From the NCBI RefSeq assembly GCF_017573545.1, contig NZ_JAGEOK010000008.1, forward strand, positions 248,001 to 312,000: 64,000 bases of DNA, read 5' to 3'. This document shows positions 33,481 through 41,580 of the stretch, piece after piece. A program made the translations under genes and the position numbers. Below the pieces are notes generated by a model. It ran no database searches, had not been told where the DNA came from, and was given only the letters and a program-made list of their open reading frames with translations. The stretch's first letter is position 1; each line of letters opens with the position of its first letter. The stretch is from Actinomadura nitritigenes (GTDB lineage Bacteria; Actinomycetota; Actinomycetes; Streptosporangiales; Streptosporangiaceae).

Positions 33481-34194
33481 ATGGCAGAGCTGCTGTCCAA
33501 GGAAGAGTTCCGCGCCGAGCTGGAGAACGCCATCAAGGGACGCGAGGCGAAGAACGCCTCGTTCAGCCAGGCGTGGGCCAACGGTGAGCTGAAGCGGGAG
33601 CACTTCGCCCGCTGGGCGGAGAACCACTACCACTACGTCGGGCCGTTCGCCGACTACCTCGGCTACGTCTACGGCAACACGCCCGACGAGTTCACCGGCG
33701 CCAAGGACTTCACCCTGCAGAACATGTACGAGGAGGAGCTCGCCGACATCCGGCACACCGACCTGCTGATCCGGTTCGCCGAGGCGTGCGGCACCACCCG
33801 GGAGCGGGTGGAGAACCCCGACAACATGAACGCCATCACCCGCGGCCTCCAGGCGTGGTGCTACGCGGTCGCGATGCGCGAGCACTTCGTGGTCGCCACC
33901 GCCGCCCTCGTGGTCGGCCTCGAGTCGCAGGTGCCGGGCATCTACAAGAAGCAGATCGTGCCGCTGCGCGAGGTGTACGGGTTCACCGAGGACGAGATCG
34001 AGTTCTTCGACCTGCACATCACCTCCGACGTGGTGCACGGCGAGCGCGGCTACCAGATCGTCCTGGACCACGCGGACACGCCGGCCCTCCAGCAGCGCTG
34101 CCTGAAGCTCTGCCGGTGGGGCGCGGAGATGCGCTTCTCCTACACGCAGGGCCTCTACGACACCTACGTCAAGCCCGACCTCGTCGGCGCCTGA
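33481..34194 (+). CDS. Heme-oxygenase-like diiron oxidase/oxygenase (PqqC/TenA-fold, HDO family)
   Basis: 237 residues, ATG with GGAAGGGAGCAAGG upstream. Helical protein with MYEEELADIRHTDLL (Glu85/86 and His92), Glu148 in VVGLESQVPG and DLHITSDVVHGERG (His179, Asp183, His186). The H-x3-D-x2-H pattern with upstream E-x5/6-H and Glu is the ligand set of heme-oxygenase-like diiron enzymes such as UndA, BesC and SznF-type domains, not of cofactor-free PqqC. It should activate O2 on an organic amine, acid or aromatic substrate. The two Rieske ferredoxins and reductase directly downstream are the obvious electron supply. Substrate unknown. Confidence 0.85.
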   Translation: MAELLSKEEFRAELENAIKGREAKNASFSQAWANGELKREHFARWAENHYHYVGPFADYLGYVYGNTPDEFTGAKDFTLQNMYEEELADIRHTDLLIRFAEACGTTRERVENPDNMNAITRGLQAWCYAVAMREHFVVATAALVVGLESQVPGIYKKQIVPLREVYGFTEDEIEFFDLHITSDVVHGERGYQIVLDHADTPALQQRCLKLCRWGAEMRFSYTQGLYDTYVKPDLVGA

Positions 34195-34259
34195 TCCGAT
34201 CCCGACCCGGCGGCGGGGCCCGGCGGCCCCGTCGCCGCACCACACGCGAGGAGGACCCC

Positions 34260-34634
34260 GTGGAAGAGCAGCGGGTGGACGAGCGGCCGGAGGAGTGGGT
34301 GGAGGCCGCGTCGCTGGCGCAGCTGCGCAAGCGCAAGCGGCTCGGCGTGACCGTGGCCGGACGGCGGGTCGCGCTGTTCCTGGTCGGCGACGACGTCTAC
34401 GCGCTGGACGACGTCTGCGTCCACAAGCAGCGGTCCCTGTCGAAGGGGACGGTGCTGAACGGGCGGGTGATCTGCCCCGGCCACCAGTGGCTGATCGACC
34501 CGGCGACCGGACGCGTCGAGGACCGGGACGAGTGCCAGCCGAGCCACGCCGTGCGGATCGCCGGCGACGCCGTCTACGTGGACCCGCGCCCGCGCGTCCC
34601 GGCGGAGGAGCCCCTGAAGGAGGGCGCACAATGA
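34260..34634 (+). CDS. Rieske [2Fe-2S] ferredoxin, BphF-like (no structural disulfide)
   Basis: 124 residues from GTG 34260 with GAGGAGG upstream. Cluster ligands are Cys53-x-His55 (CVHKQRSL) and Cys72-x2-His75 (CPGHQW). The extra cysteines of bc1-type Rieske proteins are absent, so a low-potential oxygenase-type ferredoxin is expected. An N-terminal extension of about 20 residues is Glu/Arg-rich. It overlaps the reductase start by 4 nt, suggesting a matched electron-transfer pair serving the diiron protein. Confidence 0.88.
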   Translation: MEEQRVDERPEEWVEAASLAQLRKRKRLGVTVAGRRVALFLVGDDVYALDDVCVHKQRSLSKGTVLNGRVICPGHQWLIDPATGRVEDRDECQPSHAVRIAGDAVYVDPRPRVPAEEPLKEGAQ

Positions 34635-35848
34635 TCGAGTCGGTCGTGGTGGCCGGGGCGGGGCAGACCGCCGCCGTCGCCGCCCGCACGCTGCGCCGCC
34701 GCGGCTTCGAGGGCCGCGTGACCCTGGTCGGCGCCGAACCGCACGTCCCGTACCAGCGCCCGCCGCTGTCGAAGGAGTACCTGGCGGGCGAGGACGGCCG
34801 CGACGAGCTGTACCTGCTCACCCCCGAGTGGTGCGAGCGCAATAGCGTCGAGCTGCGGCTCGGCGCCGCGGCGACCGCGATCCGGCCGGCCGAGCGGAGC
34901 CTGGAGCTGGCGGACGGCTCGTCCCTGACGGCCGGCGCGCTGCTGATCGCGACCGGCGGGCGGCCGCGCCGGCTGCCCGGGATCGAGGGCGACCGGGTCC
35001 GCTACCTGCGCACCATCGAGGACGCGGACCGGCTGCGCGCCGAGCTGCGGCCGGGCGCGCGGGTCGTGGTGATCGGCGCCGGGTTCGTCGGCTGCGAGGT
35101 CGCGTCCACCGCGATCGGCCTCGGCGCGCAGGTCACGCTGGTCGAGCAGGCGGGACGGCCGCTCGCGCACGTCCTCGGCGACCTGATGGGCGACGTCATG
35201 GCCGCGCTGCTGCGCACCAGCGGCGTCGACCTGCGCACCGGCGAGAAGGTCGAGGGCTACACCGAGACCGCGTCCGGCGCGGTCGTCACGACCAGCGGCG
35301 GCGCGTCGCTGGAGGCGGACGTGGTCGTCGTCGGCGCCGGCATGGTGCCGAACGTCGAGGCCGTCACCGGCGCGGGCATCGAGACCGCGGGCGGCATCCC
35401 GGTCGACGAGTACTGCCGGACGTCCGTCGAGGGCGTCTTCGCCGCCGGCGACGTCGCGCTGCAGTGGCGGCCCGGGCTGGGCCGCCGCGTCCGCGCCGAG
35501 CACTTCGACAACGCCAACGCGCAGGGGATGGCCGCCGCCAAGAACATCCTCGGCGGGACGTCCGCGCACACCGCGCCGCCGTGGTTCTGGTCCGACCAGT
35601 TCGACCGCAACCTCCAGCACGCCGGCCACTGCGACGGCGCCGACCGGGTCGTCGTCCGCGGCCGCGTCGAGGACTTCGACTTCGTCGCCTTCTACCTCGC
35701 GGACGGCGTGCTGCGCGGCGCGTTCAGCGTCGACCGCGGCGGCGACCTCGCCGTGGCGCGGCAGCTCATCGGCGCGGGCGCCGCCCCCGACCCGGACGTC
35801 CTGCGCGACGAGGACGCCGACCTCACCGAACTGTTCGACGCGCTCTAG
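34631..35848 (+). CDS. NAD(P)H-dependent ferredoxin reductase (FAD, BphG/rubredoxin reductase family)
   Basis: 405 residues, ATG. FAD motif VVVAGAGQTAAVAARTLRRR, PYQRPPLSKEYLAGE, the NAD(P) motif VVVIGAGFVGCEVASTAIGL and the second FAD motif SVEGVFAAGDVALQ are followed by a C-terminal domain (WFWSDQFDRNLQHAG). This is the class that reduces Rieske and other [2Fe-2S] ferredoxins for oxygenases. Coupled to Rieske 1; Rieske 2 follows 27 nt later. Confidence 0.92.
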   Translation: MIESVVVAGAGQTAAVAARTLRRRGFEGRVTLVGAEPHVPYQRPPLSKEYLAGEDGRDELYLLTPEWCERNSVELRLGAAATAIRPAERSLELADGSSLTAGALLIATGGRPRRLPGIEGDRVRYLRTIEDADRLRAELRPGARVVVIGAGFVGCEVASTAIGLGAQVTLVEQAGRPLAHVLGDLMGDVMAALLRTSGVDLRTGEKVEGYTETASGAVVTTSGGASLEADVVVVGAGMVPNVEAVTGAGIETAGGIPVDEYCRTSVEGVFAAGDVALQWRPGLGRRVRAEHFDNANAQGMAAAKNILGGTSAHTAPPWFWSDQFDRNLQHAGHCDGADRVVVRGRVEDFDFVAFYLADGVLRGAFSVDRGGDLAVARQLIGAGAAPDPDVLRDEDADLTELFDAL

Positions 35849-35875
35849 CCGTCACCGAGATCACAGGAGCGACCG

Positions 35876-36235
35876 ATGGAATACCAGCCCGTGGCCCGCT
35901 CGGGCCAGGTGCCCGAGGGCGTCGTCCGCCGCTTCTTCGTGGGCGAGGCCGAGGTGGCCGTCGCCCGCTGGGACGGCGAGGTGCACGCCATGTCCAACTA
36001 CTGCACCCACCTCGACTGCCTGCTGTCGTCCGGCCGCGCCACCGAGGACGGCCTGCTCTGCTCCTGCCACGGCAGCGTGTTCGACTTCGCCACCGGCGAG
36101 CCGATCACGCCCCCGGCGACCAAGGCGATCAGCGTGTACCCGGTGAAGGAGGAGGACGGGCAGATCCTCGTGCACGTCCCGCCCGAGGACGCCGCGAACG
36201 GCGGCCCGCGCCGCCGCAAGCTCGCCCGCGGATGA
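35876..36235 (+). CDS. Rieske [2Fe-2S] protein with disulfide cysteines (second ferredoxin)
   Basis: 119 residues, ATG with CAGGAGCG upstream. Cluster ligands Cys43-x-His45 and Cys62-x2-His65 (CTHLDC and CSCHGS), plus Cys48 and Cys64 in the positions of the structural disulfide of high-potential Rieske proteins. It thus differs from the first ferredoxin, and the two may have different redox potentials or partners. It overlaps the MFS start by 4 nt. Confidence 0.88.
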   Translation: MEYQPVARSGQVPEGVVRRFFVGEAEVAVARWDGEVHAMSNYCTHLDCLLSSGRATEDGLLCSCHGSVFDFATGEPITPPATKAISVYPVKEEDGQILVHVPPEDAANGGPRRRKLARG

Positions 36236-37605
36236 CCGCGGTCGACCGGGGGCCCGGCGCCCGGGACGGCCGCGAGGCGGAACGCGGATCGTGGGCGGCG
36301 CTCGTCCCGCTGCTGCTCGGCACGTTCACCGGGACCGTCGCGAACACCATCGTCAACGTCCCGCTGACGCTGATCCTGCGGGACCTGCGCGCCCCGATCT
36401 CCGCCGGGACCCTGGTCGTCGTCGCGTTCACGCTGACGTTCGCGGTGCTGCTGCCCGTGTCGGGGTGGCTCGGCGACCGGATCGGCCCGCGCCGGGTGTT
36501 CGTCGCGGCCATGGTCGTGCTGGCGCTCGCGTCCGCGGGCGCCGGATTCGCCGCGACGCTGCCGCTGCTGGTCGCGATGCGCGCCGTGCAGGGCGTCGCG
36601 ACCGCCGCGATGCTGCCCGCGGTCATGGCGCTGATCGCCGCCCGGTTCGACGGGGACCGGCGCGGCCGGGCCCTCGGCCTGTGGGCCGCCGCGAACGGCG
36701 TCGGGCAGGCCGCCGGGCCGGCGCTCGGCGGCGGCCTCGCCACCTGGTTCGGGTGGCACGCGGTGTTCTGGCCGGTCGTGCCGGTGTGCCTGGCCGCCGC
36801 GGGCCTCGCGGTCCGGTTCGTCCCGCCGGGGCGGGCGCGGGCCGTCCCGCTCGACTGGCGCGGCGCCGCGCTGCTCACCCTCGCCGCCGCGTTCGGCCTC
36901 GGCGCCACGTCCGCCGCCGCGAGCCTCGGCGCCGCCTCTCCCGTCGTGTGGTGCGGCGCCCTCGCCGGGCTGCTCGCCGCCGGCGGCTACGTCGCGTCCT
37001 CGCGCGGGCGGCCCGACGCGTTCCTGCCGCCGCGCCTGCTGATCGAGACCCGCTACCTGCGGTCGTGCCTCAGCGTCCTCGCGCAGATGTTCTGCCTCGG
37101 CGCGACGCTGCTCGCCGTCCCCGTCTACCTGACCACGCAGCGGCACACCGCGACCCTCGTCGCGGGCGCGTACCTGCTGAGCCTGCCGCTGGCGATGTCG
37201 CTGCTCGGGCCCGTGACCGGCCTGCTGATGGAGCGGCTCGGCGCCCGGACGGTGCTGCGCGGCGGGCTCGCCGTCCTCATCGCCGGGCAGGCGCTCGTCG
37301 GCGCCGTGCTCGCCTGGTCGTGGGCGATCCCGCTGCTGCTCGCCGCCCTCGCGCTCACCGGGGCCGGCGTCGCGTTCGTCCAGACCCCCGCCGCGACCGG
37401 CGCCACCCGCTCGGACGCCGGGCGGACCGGCGCCGGCCTCGGCCTGTTCAACCTGCTGCGCTTCGGCGGATCGGCGGTCGGCGCCGCGTGGGTCGGCGCC
37501 GTCCTCGACCAGGCCCCCGCGTTCGGCCTCGTCTTCACCGTCTGCGCCGCGACGGCCGCACTGGGCCTCCTGGCCTCCCACCTGGGCCCCGACCCCATCC
37601 GCTGA
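36232..37605 (+). CDS. MFS transporter (DHA2-like drug/metabolite:H+ antiporter)
   Basis: 457 residues with about 12-14 hydrophobic segments. ANTIVNVPLTLILRDL, then GWLGDRIGPRRVFVAAMVVL (loop 2-3 MFS motif) and QGVATAAMLPAVMALIAARF are typical of the DHA2 group. Last gene of the operon; a hairpin follows 1 nt after the stop. It may export a product or import the substrate alongside the two permeases. Confidence 0.88.
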   Translation: MTAVDRGPGARDGREAERGSWAALVPLLLGTFTGTVANTIVNVPLTLILRDLRAPISAGTLVVVAFTLTFAVLLPVSGWLGDRIGPRRVFVAAMVVLALASAGAGFAATLPLLVAMRAVQGVATAAMLPAVMALIAARFDGDRRGRALGLWAAANGVGQAAGPALGGGLATWFGWHAVFWPVVPVCLAAAGLAVRFVPPGRARAVPLDWRGAALLTLAAAFGLGATSAAASLGAASPVVWCGALAGLLAAGGYVASSRGRPDAFLPPRLLIETRYLRSCLSVLAQMFCLGATLLAVPVYLTTQRHTATLVAGAYLLSLPLAMSLLGPVTGLLMERLGARTVLRGGLAVLIAGQALVGAVLAWSWAIPLLLAALALTGAGVAFVQTPAATGATRSDAGRTGAGLGLFNLLRFGGSAVGAAWVGAVLDQAPAFGLVFTVCAATAALGLLASHLGPDPIR

Positions 37606-37657
37606 CCTGCGGCGAGCCGTCGTTGTGGCGGGTCCCGTCACGACGACTCGCCGCAGG
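37606..37657. terminator. Bidirectional terminator between the catabolic operon and the PucR gene
   Basis: cctgcggcgag (37606-37616) pairs with ctcgccgcagg (37647-37657); after one mismatch, cgtcgt/acgacg extends the stem. Confidence 0.8.
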
Positions 37658-37671
37658 CGGACGCTGCCCCG

Positions 37672-39441
37672 TCAGCGGGGCGCGGCGGCGGGCGGGGCCA
37701 TCTCGTCCGCGAGGCTGCCGGTGACCGTCGTCAGCGTGTCGATGTGCAGCGCCAGCCAGAACATGAACTGCGCGTCCGCCGACCGGATGTCCATCCGCAG
37801 CGCCCGCGACGCCCGGTCCAGCTTGTAGAGCATCGTGTTGCGGTGCATGCCCAGCTCGCGGGCCGCCGCGTTCAGGTTCCCCGACGTCCTGATGTACGCC
37901 AGCACGATCTGCTCCAGGTCGCCGCCGTTCGCGCGGCGCAGCGGGGCGAGCGTCTCCTGCGCGAACGACTTGGCCTCCGCGCTGCCCGCGACGTCCTTCA
38001 GCGCGGCGAACACCCGCAGGTCGTCGTAGCCGCACACGGGCGCCGCCGACGTGTGCCAGGCCAGGCCCATCGCGAGCCGCGCCTCGTGGTAGCCGGCCGC
38101 GACGCCCGCCGCGCCGGCGCCCGGACGCCCGTGCGTCACCCGCAGGTCCTCGCCGAGCTGCGCGCGCAGCGCCCGGTGCAGCCGCTCGGCGAACCGGGCC
38201 GCCTCCGCGCGCTGCTTCAGCGGGTCCGGCCCGGACGTCACCTGCCGGATCACCACGATCGTGGAGCCGATCGCGGCCGTCAGCGTGCAGCCCGCGGGCT
38301 CCAGCGTCTGCGCGGCGCGGGTCGCGGTGACCGTCCGGCGCAGGTAGTCCCGGCCGACCGGCAGCAGCGCCGCCGCCGACACCACGTGCACCGCGTAGTG
38401 GCCGTCCACGTCGAAGTCGTGGTGCCGGGCGCGCGCGCCCAGCTCGTGCGGGTCGGCGAACCGGCCGTGCACGAGGGCCTCGACGAAGTCGCCGCGGGCC
38501 CGCTCCTCCGCGGCCCGCACCGACCGCTGCCGCAGCATCTCCGACCCGATCAGCGTGGCGCCGTGCTCGGCGACGACGCGGTGCTGCGCCAGGTCGTGCG
38601 GGTCCGGCGGGCACGTCGGCTCGACCATCACCAGCCGCCCGAACGGCTCGCCGCCGACGACCACGGGCGTGATCAGCGCGTTCAGCGTGACGCCGGGCGC
38701 GACGGCCAGCTCCGCCTCGTCCGCGTGCGCGTGCCCGTCCAGGACGGCGTCCGGCCCGCGCGGGGGCGGTGCCGGGAGCGCGGCCTGCACGGCGTCCGGG
38801 TCCGGGGCGGGGCCGTCCGGTGTCTCCGCCCACGCCAGCCGCTCGCCCTCCGCGTCGCAGATCAGCACCGAGCAGCGCGACAGCCCGACGATCGCGTGCG
38901 CCATCGCCGGGATGCCCGGCCCGTGCGCGAGGACCTCGGCGAGCGTGCGGTGCACCCGGGTCCCGTACTCCAGGATGTGCGCCGCCTGCGCGAGCGCCTT
39001 CTGCCCGACGAGCCGGCTCACCGCCCGGTAGTCGGCCTCGGCGGGCAGCGCCAGCAGCGGGACGCCCGCCGCGTCGGCGGCGCGGGCCGCGGCGGCGAGG
39101 CCCGTGTCGGCGAGGCCCGTGTCGGCGCCGCGCGGCCGCCAGGCCAGCAGCGCGGCGGCCTCCCGGCGGACCAGGCCGGCGACCACCGCCGCCGCCTCGT
39201 CCGGCGGGGCCAGCGCGGTCACCGGCAGGTGGACGGCGACCCCGGCGAGGTCGGGGCCGGTGTCCGGATCGGTGCGGGTCTCCGACAGCGGCAGGCACCA
39301 GCCGACGCCGCGGTCGAGCCCGGACGCTCCGGCGATCAGGGTGCCGCGCAGCAGCGGCTCGGCGAGCAGGGTGCGCACCGGCACCTGGTCGCCGGCCGGG
39401 GCCGGCGCGGGGGTCGTCGCGGATACCGATGGTTGTGCCAT
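37672..39441 (-). CDS. PucR family transcriptional regulator
   Basis: 589 residues from ATG 39441; the upstream open frame reads as non-coding. The N-terminal PucR domain starts at VPVRTLLAEPLLRGTLIAGA, followed by a GAF-like/CdaR central part (LVMVEPTCPPDPHDLAQHRV...). The C-terminal PucR HTH is LEQIVLAYIRTSGNLNAAAR then ELGMHRNTMLYKLDR (~530-565). Family members respond to purine-catabolic, GABA or related nitrogen metabolites. It is convergent with the oxygenase operon and divergent from the GlcG-like gene, so it is the likely local regulator of the island. Confidence 0.9.
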   Translation of the reverse strand: MAQPSVSATTPAPAPAGDQVPVRTLLAEPLLRGTLIAGASGLDRGVGWCLPLSETRTDPDTGPDLAGVAVHLPVTALAPPDEAAAVVAGLVRREAAALLAWRPRGADTGLADTGLAAAARAADAAGVPLLALPAEADYRAVSRLVGQKALAQAAHILEYGTRVHRTLAEVLAHGPGIPAMAHAIVGLSRCSVLICDAEGERLAWAETPDGPAPDPDAVQAALPAPPPRGPDAVLDGHAHADEAELAVAPGVTLNALITPVVVGGEPFGRLVMVEPTCPPDPHDLAQHRVVAEHGATLIGSEMLRQRSVRAAEERARGDFVEALVHGRFADPHELGARARHHDFDVDGHYAVHVVSAAALLPVGRDYLRRTVTATRAAQTLEPAGCTLTAAIGSTIVVIRQVTSGPDPLKQRAEAARFAERLHRALRAQLGEDLRVTHGRPGAGAAGVAAGYHEARLAMGLAWHTSAAPVCGYDDLRVFAALKDVAGSAEAKSFAQETLAPLRRANGGDLEQIVLAYIRTSGNLNAAARELGMHRNTMLYKLDRASRALRMDIRSADAQFMFWLALHIDTLTTVTGSLADEMAPPAAAPR

Positions 39442-39678
39442 GTGCCCACATCCCGTCCGGATCGTTCGGCAGAGTGTACATAGCCTCGGTGGCGGCGGCC
39501 CTCCGAGACTGACGGGAGTGAAGGCAATTCGTGGCGGACGGCGGGAGCCGGCGCTCCATCCGTCAGCCACATCCTGCGTGACAATTCCGATTCCGGCAAT
39601 ACCCATTTTCATCCGCAGTGGAAACGGCGGTGTGGGCAGGCCGGGACGGCGTTTCCGCTCGACACGACCGGAGGTCCC

Positions 39679-40122
39679 GTGCACACCGTTCACCGGCTCA
39701 CCCTGGAAGACGCCCTGGTCATGCTGACCGCCGCCGAGGAGGAGGCGCGGCGCATCGGGGTGAGGCAGACGATCTGCATCGCCGACGACGGCGCCCACCC
39801 GATCGCGCTGCACCGGATGACCGGCGCCCGCCTCACCGGCGTGGAGATCGCGATCGCCAAGGCGTTCACCGCGGCCGGCCACCAGCGCGACACCCACAAG
39901 TTCAACGAGCCGCCGAACGGGCCCGCGCTGCCCGGCAACGAGGCGTTCGGCATCAACCAGATGCTGCCCGGCAAGTTCGCGATCTTCGTCGGCGGCTTCC
40001 CGATCGTGCACGAGGGCGAGGTCGTCGGCGCGGTCGGCGTCAGCGGCGGGAACGGCGACCAGGACAAGGCCGTCGGCGCCGCCGCCCTCCGCGCCTTCCA
40101 GGAGAAGATCGCCTCCGCGTAG
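39679..40122 (+). CDS. GlcG/HbpS-like (DUF336) protein
   Basis: 147 residues, GTG with CCGGAGGTCC upstream. LTLEDALVMLTAAEEEARRI, then ICIADDGAHPIALHRMTGAR and EIAIAKAFTAAG are the HbpS/GlcG signature; GFPIVHEGEVVGAVGVSGG completes it. Members occur in many catabolic operons; some bind heme or act as cofactor-binding chaperones. It stands alone between PucR and the amidase and faces the amidase convergently. Confidence 0.88.
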   Translation: MHTVHRLTLEDALVMLTAAEEEARRIGVRQTICIADDGAHPIALHRMTGARLTGVEIAIAKAFTAAGHQRDTHKFNEPPNGPALPGNEAFGINQMLPGKFAIFVGGFPIVHEGEVVGAVGVSGGNGDQDKAVGAAALRAFQEKIASA

Positions 40123-40191
40123 CGGCCGTCGGACCCCTGACGAGGCCGATCCGGGCCGGCGGCGAGCACCTCGCCGTCCGGCCCGGCACGG

Positions 40192-41580
40192 TCAGGGCGC
40201 CGGCCAGGGGCGGAGGCGCTCGAACGCCGCCGCCGCGGCGAGGACGCGGGCGTCCTCGTGGCGCCGCCCGACGATCTGCAGGCCGGTCGGGGCGCCGCCC
40301 GCCCACCCGGCGGGCACCGACACCGCCGGATGCCCCGACAGGTTGAACGGGAACGTGACGGCCAGCGCGCCCCAGTGGTCCACGGGACGCCCGGCGATCT
40401 CGGTGGGCATCGGCCCCTCCGCGGGGAACGCCGGGGCCTGCGTCGCCGGGGTCAGCAGCAGGTCGAACCGGCCGAACGCCCCGGCGAGCGTCTCGACCAG
40501 CCGCGCGCGGGCCTCGTGCGCGTCGACCAGGGCGTCCGCGTCCAGGGTGCGGGCCGCGTCGCCGTAGCGGCGGACGGTCGGGTGGACCGACCCGAGCCGG
40601 TCCTCCGGCGCGTCCCGCAGCTCGGCGTGGACGTCCGGGACCGACAGCGTCCGGAACGCGGCCCCGCAGGACTCCAGCCGGACCCCGGCGGGCACCTCAC
40701 GCGCGCCGGTGCCCGCGATGAACGCCTTCGCCGCGTCCTCGACGACCGCCACCACCGCCGGGTCGCACGGCGCGCAGCCGAGGTCGGGCGACCACGCGAC
40801 CCGCAGCCCCCGCAGGTCCTCGCGGTCCAGCGCCGTCTCGAACGGGGCGGGCGGGGCGGGCAGCGACGCGCGGTCGTACTCGTCCGCCCCGCAGACGCAG
40901 TCGAGGAAGCGGGCGGTGTCGCGGACGGTGCGGGTGAGGACGCCGTAGTGGTCGTTCTCGGCGGTGCCGCGGTGCCGGGGCCCGCGCGGGACGCGCCCGT
41001 ACGTCCCCTTGAACCCGACGAGCCCGCAGTAGGAGGCCGGGATGCGCAGCGAGCCCGCCCCGTCCGTCCCGGTCCCGAGCGGCACCATGCCGGACGCGAC
41101 CGCCGCGGCCGACCCGCCGCTGGACCCGCCCGGCGTGAGCTCAGGCGCGTGCGGGTTGCGGGTGACGCCGTGCAGGGCGGACGCGGTGAACGACGCCCGC
41201 CCGAACTCCGGCGACGCGGTGAGCCCCACCGGGACGGCCCCCGCCGCGACCGCCCGCGCGACGATCGTCGAGGTGCGGTCGGCGACGCGGTCCGCGTGCA
41301 GGACGCTGCCCATCGCGTACGGCCATCCGGCGACGGCGTGCAGCTCCTTCACCGCGAGCGGGACGCCCGCGAGCGGCCCGGGGTCCTCGCCACGCGCCAC
41401 CATCGCGTCCACCGCGGCGGCGCGGGCGGCCGCGCCGTCCGCGTCCACGTGGACGAATGCGCCGAGGTCCCCGTCCAGCCGGGCGATCCGGTCCAGCGCA
41501 GCCGCCACCGCCTCGCGGGCCGCCAGCGCGCCCGTCCTGACCAGTTCCGCGGTCTCCACCGCGTCCGGCGCCGGGCTCAC
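40192..41580 (-). CDS. Amidase signature family hydrolase
   Basis: 462 residues from GTG 41580, which overlaps the permease stop by 4 nt (GTGA). The Ser-cisSer-Lys triad is visible: Lys78 in GVPLAVKELHAVAG, Ser153/154 in TPGGSSGGSAAAVASG and Ser177 in TDGAGSLRIPAS. An aryl- or alkyl-amide, carbamate or ureido substrate is possible. Coupling to a permease says that the imported compound, or a metabolite of it, is an amide. A plausible entry enzyme to the island, together with the GGT-like hydrolase. Confidence 0.9.
   Translation of the reverse strand: MSPAPDAVETAELVRTGALAAREAVAAALDRIARLDGDLGAFVHVDADGAAARAAAVDAMVARGEDPGPLAGVPLAVKELHAVAGWPYAMGSVLHADRVADRTSTIVARAVAAGAVPVGLTASPEFGRASFTASALHGVTRNPHAPELTPGGSSGGSAAAVASGMVPLGTGTDGAGSLRIPASYCGLVGFKGTYGRVPRGPRHRGTAENDHYGVLTRTVRDTARFLDCVCGADEYDRASLPAPPAPFETALDREDLRGLRVAWSPDLGCAPCDPAVVAVVEDAAKAFIAGTGAREVPAGVRLESCGAAFRTLSVPDVHAELRDAPEDRLGSVHPTVRRYGDAARTLDADALVDAHEARARLVETLAGAFGRFDLLLTPATQAPAFPAEGPMPTEIAGRPVDHWGALAVTFPFNLSGHPAVSVPAGWAGGAPTGLQIVGRRHEDARVLAAAAAFERLRPWPAP

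Noticed and set aside
33481..34194. PQQ biosynthesis protein PqqC or thiaminase TenA
   Set aside because: No other pqq or thi gene is nearby, and the complete diiron ligand pattern H-x3-D-x2-H with E-x5/6-H and a further Glu favours an HDO.
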